Below are positions 6,556-9,347 of a stretch of 9,347 nt of DNA, one piece after another. This DNA is from Saprospiraceae bacterium. GTDB taxonomy: Bacteria > Bacteroidota > Bacteroidia > Chitinophagales > Saprospiraceae. The notes below the pieces were generated by a model. It was not told where the DNA came from and ran no database searches. It saw only the letters and a list, made by a program, of their open reading frames with translations. The translations under genes and the position numbers were made by a program. Location: assembly GCA_947441325.1 (NCBI GenBank), contig CANETR010000048.1, forward strand, positions 1 through 9,347. The letters run 5' to 3'. Each line of letters starts with the position of its first letter. The stretch's first letter is position 1.

Positions 6556-7365
6556 TTATTTCAGAAACTTTCTATTTTCAAGTTCCTGTAGTAGTGTCAT
6601 TTGCTTGATGGCAATTTGATTCAGTCTGACAAGTCTCTCTGATTGAGGCAATTGTTCGTTTATAAAAACTGAGTTTAAATTTTCCATATTGGAAAGGCAG
6701 ATTAGTTCGTTGATAGTGGCATAGTCGCGCATATTACCTGCAAAATCGGGATTTCTGTTACGCCATTCTTTAGCTGTCATGCCAAATAGCGCAACATTCA
6801 GCACATCTGCTTCGCTGGCATAAACATTTGAAATTTGCTGCGCATTGAGCTCTGCCGGCAATAGATGCTCTTTAATAGCATCGGTATGGATATGGTAATT
6901 CAATTTAGCCAGTTCCCGTTTGGCCGACCATCCAATCTGCTTTTGCTCTTCTTCTTTGAGTCGTTGAAATTCTTTTAAAAGATACAATTTAAACTCAACT
7001 GAAACCCAGCTTGCAAATTCAAAAGCAATGTCTTTATGTGCATAGGTGCCACCATAACGGCCGGATTTTGAAATGATACCAATTGCCGATGTAGCATCTA
7101 TCCATTTTTTAGGTGTTAGAACGAAACTGTTTAATCCGGCTTCTTTTCTAAACCCGTCGAATTCGACGGGTTTAAAATTCGAATTGTAGATTGTCTCCCA
7201 CAGTCCGATAAGCTCTATTGTATTTCGATTTCTCAACCAATTCTTTATAACATCATCTGCATTGTTCAAATTTTTCTGTTTTGCAATGTCAGTCAATGAA
7301 ATATAATCTGATTCTTTGATATTCAGAATACTTATTTCGCTGTTTTTAACAAGTAATTTTGCCAT
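6556..7365 (-). CDS. KilA-N domain DNA-binding protein
   Basis: KilA-N is a DNA-binding domain found in phage antirepressor-like proteins, large DNA viruses and some bacterial chromosomal proteins. The 269-aa product has the domain in roughly residues 13-137: YISLTDIA (21-28), NTIELIGLWE (48-57), GLNSFVLTPKKW (77-88) and the strongly conserved GRYGGTYAHKDIAFEFASW (102-120) with VEFKLYLLKEFQRLK after it. The C-terminal half (about 145-265) contains SAKRELAKLNYHIHTDAIK, EADVLNVALFGMTAKEW and ATINELICLSNMENLN. These resemble a KilA-N subfamily that I recall as common in Bacteroidota chromosomes; its role is not known to me. ATG 7365-7363 follows a strong promoter match, and 11-mer inverted repeats overlap that promoter, suggesting autoregulation. 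It diverges from the arsC-like gene. No phage genes are nearby. Confidence 0.9.
   Translation of the reverse strand: MAKLLVKNSEISILNIKESDYISLTDIAKQKNLNNADDVIKNWLRNRNTIELIGLWETIYNSNFKPVEFDGFRKEAGLNSFVLTPKKWIDATSAIGIISKSGRYGGTYAHKDIAFEFASWVSVEFKLYLLKEFQRLKEEEQKQIGWSAKRELAKLNYHIHTDAIKEHLLPAELNAQQISNVYASEADVLNVALFGMTAKEWRNRNPDFAGNMRDYATINELICLSNMENLNSVFINEQLPQSERLVRLNQIAIKQMTLLQELENRKFLK
7149..7174. repeat. 26-bp perfect palindrome inside the KilA-N coding sequence
   Basis: The arm TAAACCCGTCGAA (7149-7161) is followed at once by its exact complement (7162-7174), with GAATTC at the centre. On the coding strand it specifies KPVEFDGF (residues 65-72). The codons CCC, GTC, GAC and GGG look GC-rich for this gene. 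Confidence 0.85.
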
Positions 7366-7378
7366 TTTTGGGGGATTA

Positions 7379-7411
7379 AATTTTGTAAAATAATGCTTTG
7401 TTTACAAAATT
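7379..7411. promoter_or_regulatory. Operator-like perfect inverted repeat over the KilA-N promoter
   Basis: AATTTTGTAAA (7379-7389) and TTTACAAAATT (7401-7411) are perfect 11-bp inverted arms with an 11-bp spacer. The right arm overlaps the -7 element of the KilA-N promoter, where a bound protein would block transcription. The same 11-mer recurs at 7463-7473. Confidence 0.65.
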
Positions 7412-7435
7412 AGGGATTTGAAAAAGTAAGTGCAA
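7405..7435 (-). promoter_or_regulatory. Predicted promoter of the KilA-N gene
   Basis: On the minus strand TTG at 7435-7433 is followed by 20 bases and then TAATTTTG at 7412-7405, an exact match to TTG-N19-21-TAnnTTTG. Transcription would start near 7400, leaving a leader of about 35 nt before ATG 7365. Confidence 0.65.
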
Positions 7436-7439
7436 GTAA

Positions 7440-7473
7440 ATTTTTGTCACTCAGAACCAGACTTTACAAAATT
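7440..7473. promoter_or_regulatory. Second, imperfect operator-like inverted repeat
   Basis: TTTACAAAATT at 7463-7473 is an exact copy of the right arm at 7401-7411. About 12 bp to its left, ATTTTTGTCAC at 7440-7450 matches the inverse arm at 8 of 11 positions. Arm length and spacing therefore resemble the operator at 7379-7411, about 61 bp away, roughly six helical turns. It lies between the KilA-N and arsC-like promoters. Confidence 0.45.
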
Positions 7474-7510
7474 TTAAGGCAGCTCCCCTAATATTGAAGA
7501 ATAGTTAAAG

Positions 7511-7518
7511 TACTTTTG
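7511..7518 (+). promoter_or_regulatory. Possible -7 element of the arsC-acr3 module
   Basis: TACTTTTG matches TAnnTTTG exactly and lies 15 bp before ATG 7534. No TTG occurs at the expected 19-21 bp upstream; the nearest, at 7494-7496, is only 14 bp away. The promoter may therefore be weak or need an activator. Confidence 0.4.
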
Positions 7519-7533
7519 CAAAAAATAAAATAT

Positions 7534-8274
7534 ATGAAAACTTTAATCATCACTTTTCTGACAGCCCTGATAATGCTCAGTTCTTGCAGTGACAACAAAC
7601 AAAATCTTAATAACAAATCAGAAACTATTCAAAAAACTGAATCCAATAAAATCAAAAATATGAATTTTTACCCCAAACTAACCGAAACAATCGATAAAAT
7701 ACTCACCCAGAATATACAGGATGAACACCGAGAATCATTGGATAAAATTGCTGCGTACATTCGAGAAAAACAGGAGAAAAAGGAAAAATGCGAGATTATT
7801 TTCATCTGCACACACAACAGCCGTCGCAGTCATCTGGCGCAGATTTGGGCACAGACAGCTGCCGAAAATTTTGAGTTGAAAAACATTGTTACCTATTCGG
7901 GCGGAACCGAAGCAACGGCTTTCAATCCACGTGCCATTGCAGCACTCGAAAGGGCTGGTTTTAATATTGAAAATCCGGGCGGAGATAACCCGCATTATTT
8001 CGCCAAATTCTCCGAAAAAGGCAAGGCCATGGAATGTTTTTCAAAAAAATACAGCGATGCCTTCAACCCTCAAAAAGGTTTTCTGGCTGTAATGGTCTGC
8101 GACAATGCCGACGAGGCCTGTCCGGTAGTCGCTGGTGCCGAAGCCCGTATTTCCCTTCCTTTCAGCGATCCAAAAAAATCGGATGGAACAGCCGAAGAGG
8201 CTGCCACTTACGATGCCCGCAGCATGCAAATTGCGGTTGAAATGTATTATGTGATATCAAAAGCGAAGCTTTAA
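7534..8274 (+). CDS. arsC: ArsC-like LMW-phosphatase-fold protein with lipoprotein signal
   Basis: Proteins of this fold include thioredoxin-coupled arsenate reductases, which reduce arsenate to arsenite. From ATG 7534 the product is 246 aa. The catalytic loop is CTHNSRRS (Cys92 to Arg98, the C-x5-R pattern). CDNADEAC (Cys189, Cys196) matches the two resolving cysteines of ArsC in spacing, and FSDP carries the likely acid Asp212. These cysteines and the adjacent acr3 favour arsenate reductase over tyrosine phosphatase. The first 18 residues form a lipoprotein signal: MK, a hydrophobic core (TLIITFLTALIM) and a lipobox LSSC at Cys18, followed by an N/K/S-rich linker to about residue 42. That would place the enzyme outside the cytoplasm, which is unexpected. 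An in-frame ATG at 7660 would give a 204-aa cytoplasmic form of usual family length. An earlier TTG at 7516 lies in the -7 element and is unlikely. acr3 follows after 89 bp. Confidence 0.82.
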   Translation: MKTLIITFLTALIMLSSCSDNKQNLNNKSETIQKTESNKIKNMNFYPKLTETIDKILTQNIQDEHRESLDKIAAYIREKQEKKEKCEIIFICTHNSRRSHLAQIWAQTAAENFELKNIVTYSGGTEATAFNPRAIAALERAGFNIENPGGDNPHYFAKFSEKGKAMECFSKKYSDAFNPQKGFLAVMVCDNADEACPVVAGAEARISLPFSDPKKSDGTAEEAATYDARSMQIAVEMYYVISKAKL

Positions 8275-8280
8275 ATAACA

Positions 8281-8351
8281 GGATCAAGTAGCAGGTATCA
8301 GGATTTTCTAATTCGATTGCTTCTTGATATTTGATACTTACTACCTGCTAC
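8281..8351. repeat. Heptamer inverted-repeat element between arsC and acr3
   Basis: The left arm is GGATCAA, GTAGCAG and GTATCAG, then GA (8281-8303). The right arm is TC, then TTGATAT, TTGATAC, TTACTAC and CTGCTAC (8322-8351). Only 18 bases separate the arms, so this is the most compact copy. GATTTTCT directly after the left arm is shared with the copy at 6304-6404. It fills nearly all of the gap, from 6 bp after the arsC stop to 12 bp before the acr3 start. Confidence 0.85.
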
Positions 8352-8363
8352 AAACAATTAGTT

Positions 8364-9347
8364 ATGTCCAAAAAAATAGCATTTTTCGAAAAATATCTGA
8401 GCCTTTGGGTACTGCTTTGTATCCTGGCAGGCATTGGTCTTGGACAGCTGATGGGTGATAAAATAGAAATCATTTCAAAAAGTGAAGTTTATGGTGTTAA
8501 CATCCCCATAGCCATACTCATTTGGTTGATGATTTACCCAATGATGGCACAAATTGATTTTGATTCGCTTAGCAACGTTGGCAGACACTTAAAAGGACTG
8601 GGGCTGACCGTCTCAGTAAATTGGTTGATTGCCCCTTTTAGTATGACATTTTTTGCCTGGATTTTTTTCAAATATATCTTTGCCTCTTGGTTAAGTCCTG
8701 AAGATGCCTCAGCATATTTATCAGGTGCTATTCTCTTGGGCGTTGCACCTTGTACCGCCATGGTTTTTGTATGGTCATACTTATCAGATGGGGATGCCAA
8801 CTATACACTGGTTCAAGTGGCGGTGAATGACCTTATCCTTTTGGTGGCTTTTGTACCTTTGGTACAATTGCTTGCAGGTATCAACGGAATTGGAATTCCC
8901 TACGATGTGCTAATTTCATCCGTTATTATTTTTGTTGTGATTCCCCTGCTTGCGGGTTATTTGAGCAATAGAATACTTATTAAACGTTATGGTGCGTCCT
9001 GGTATAAAGATAGATTTCTGGCTTTTTTCAAACCCGTTTCAATTATAGCTTTGTTGAGTACACTGGTACTACTTTTTGCCTATCAGGGCCAGCAAATTTT
9101 AAACAATCCACTTCATATTCTCCTCATTGCCATTCCTTTGAGCATTCAGACTTATTTTACTTTTTTCATTGGATGGACAGGGGCAAGATTGCTCAAACTG
9201 CCACACAACATCGCTGCTCCTGCTGCCATGATCGGTGCCAGCAATTTTTTTGAATTGGCCGTTGCCGTGGCTATTGTAGTTTTTGGTCCAAACTCAGGCG
9301 CTGCACTCGCTACAGTGGTGGGTGTACTCATCGAGGTGCCTATCATG
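8364..9347 (+). CDS. acr3: Acr3-family arsenite exporter (cut by window edge)
   Basis: Acr3 is an inner-membrane carrier of the BART superfamily that expels arsenite from the cytoplasm using the proton gradient. I translated 328 codons from ATG 8364 to the window edge without a stop. Family members are about 350 aa with ten membrane helices, so about nine should be present here. Clear landmarks are LSLWVLLCILAGIGLG (12-27), MIYPMMAQIDF (57-67), LGVAPCTAMVFVWS (125-138) with the conserved Cys130 in helix 4, VNDLILL (154-160), GASNFFELAVA (291-301) with the conserved Glu297, and EVPIM at the edge. Cys and Glu at these places are required for transport in studied Acr3 proteins. The gene follows the ArsC-like gene with a repeat element between them and no promoter match of its own, so the two are probably one transcription unit. 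No arsR or arsM is visible; they could lie beyond the edge. Confidence 0.95.
   Translation, partial: MSKKIAFFEKYLSLWVLLCILAGIGLGQLMGDKIEIISKSEVYGVNIPIAILIWLMIYPMMAQIDFDSLSNVGRHLKGLGLTVSVNWLIAPFSMTFFAWIFFKYIFASWLSPEDASAYLSGAILLGVAPCTAMVFVWSYLSDGDANYTLVQVAVNDLILLVAFVPLVQLLAGINGIGIPYDVLISSVIIFVVIPLLAGYLSNRILIKRYGASWYKDRFLAFFKPVSIIALLSTLVLLFAYQGQQILNNPLHILLIAIPLSIQTYFTFFIGWTGARLLKLPHNIAAPAAMIGASNFFELAVAVAIVVFGPNSGAALATVVGVLIEVPIM

Noticed and set aside
7516..7533. TTG start at 7516 for the ArsC-like protein
   Set aside because: It would lie within the putative -7 element TACTTTTG. ATG 7534 starts a proper lipoprotein signal, with MK followed by the hydrophobic core.

Overview
The window looks like chromosomal DNA from an AT-rich member of the Bacteroidota. 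Three things point there: an isoleucyl-tRNA synthetase and a MetF whose sequences match my recollection of the Bacteroidota forms; several promoters fitting the Bacteroidota pattern TTG-N19-21-TAnnTTTG; and start codons preceded by A/T-rich leaders rather than Shine-Dalgarno sequences. No tRNA, rRNA, CRISPR array or complete insertion sequence is visible.

Layout. Bases 1-7365 are read on the minus strand. In transcription order they hold a KilA-N domain protein (7365-6556), ileS (6290-2817), metF (2649-1693, with an intrinsic terminator), a REP-associated tyrosine transposase or RAYT (1569-994), recX (980-504) and the first 107 codons of nadA (321-1, cut by the window edge). Bases 7534-9347 are read on the plus strand and form a small arsenic module: an ArsC-like low-molecular-weight phosphatase-fold protein with an unexpected lipoprotein signal, then an Acr3-type arsenite exporter cut by the right edge. 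No arsR is visible. The KilA-N gene and the arsenic module diverge from a 168-bp region that holds inverted operator-like repeats.

The housekeeping genes (NAD synthesis, folate/methionine, isoleucine charging, RecA control) are ordinary. The unusual material is the repeat and palindrome structure around them. (1) Three intergenic elements share one design: 3-4 heptamers of GTAKCAR followed by GA, a spacer, then the inverted array TC(YTGMTAC)3-4. Two of them bracket ileS and the third separates arsC from acr3. (2) A second heptamer family, GAAAGAT-like, occurs at 333-383, split by a perfect 18-bp palindrome, and at 6475-6498 inside the loop of a 10-bp inverted repeat. (3) The RAYT gene contains a perfect 40-bp palindrome with GTAG/CTAC feet between its HUH motif and its catalytic tyrosine helix, as if the gene carries a copy of its own hairpin substrate. 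(4) The KilA-N/arsC divergent region has three exact copies of one 11-mer, two of them as a perfect inverted repeat over the KilA-N promoter.

Other notable points are the IleRS active-site motif GIHH in place of HxGH, a type-2 IleRS variant linked to mupirocin hyper-resistance, and the predicted surface or periplasmic targeting of the ArsC-like protein. All calls come from reading the sequence; no database search was possible.
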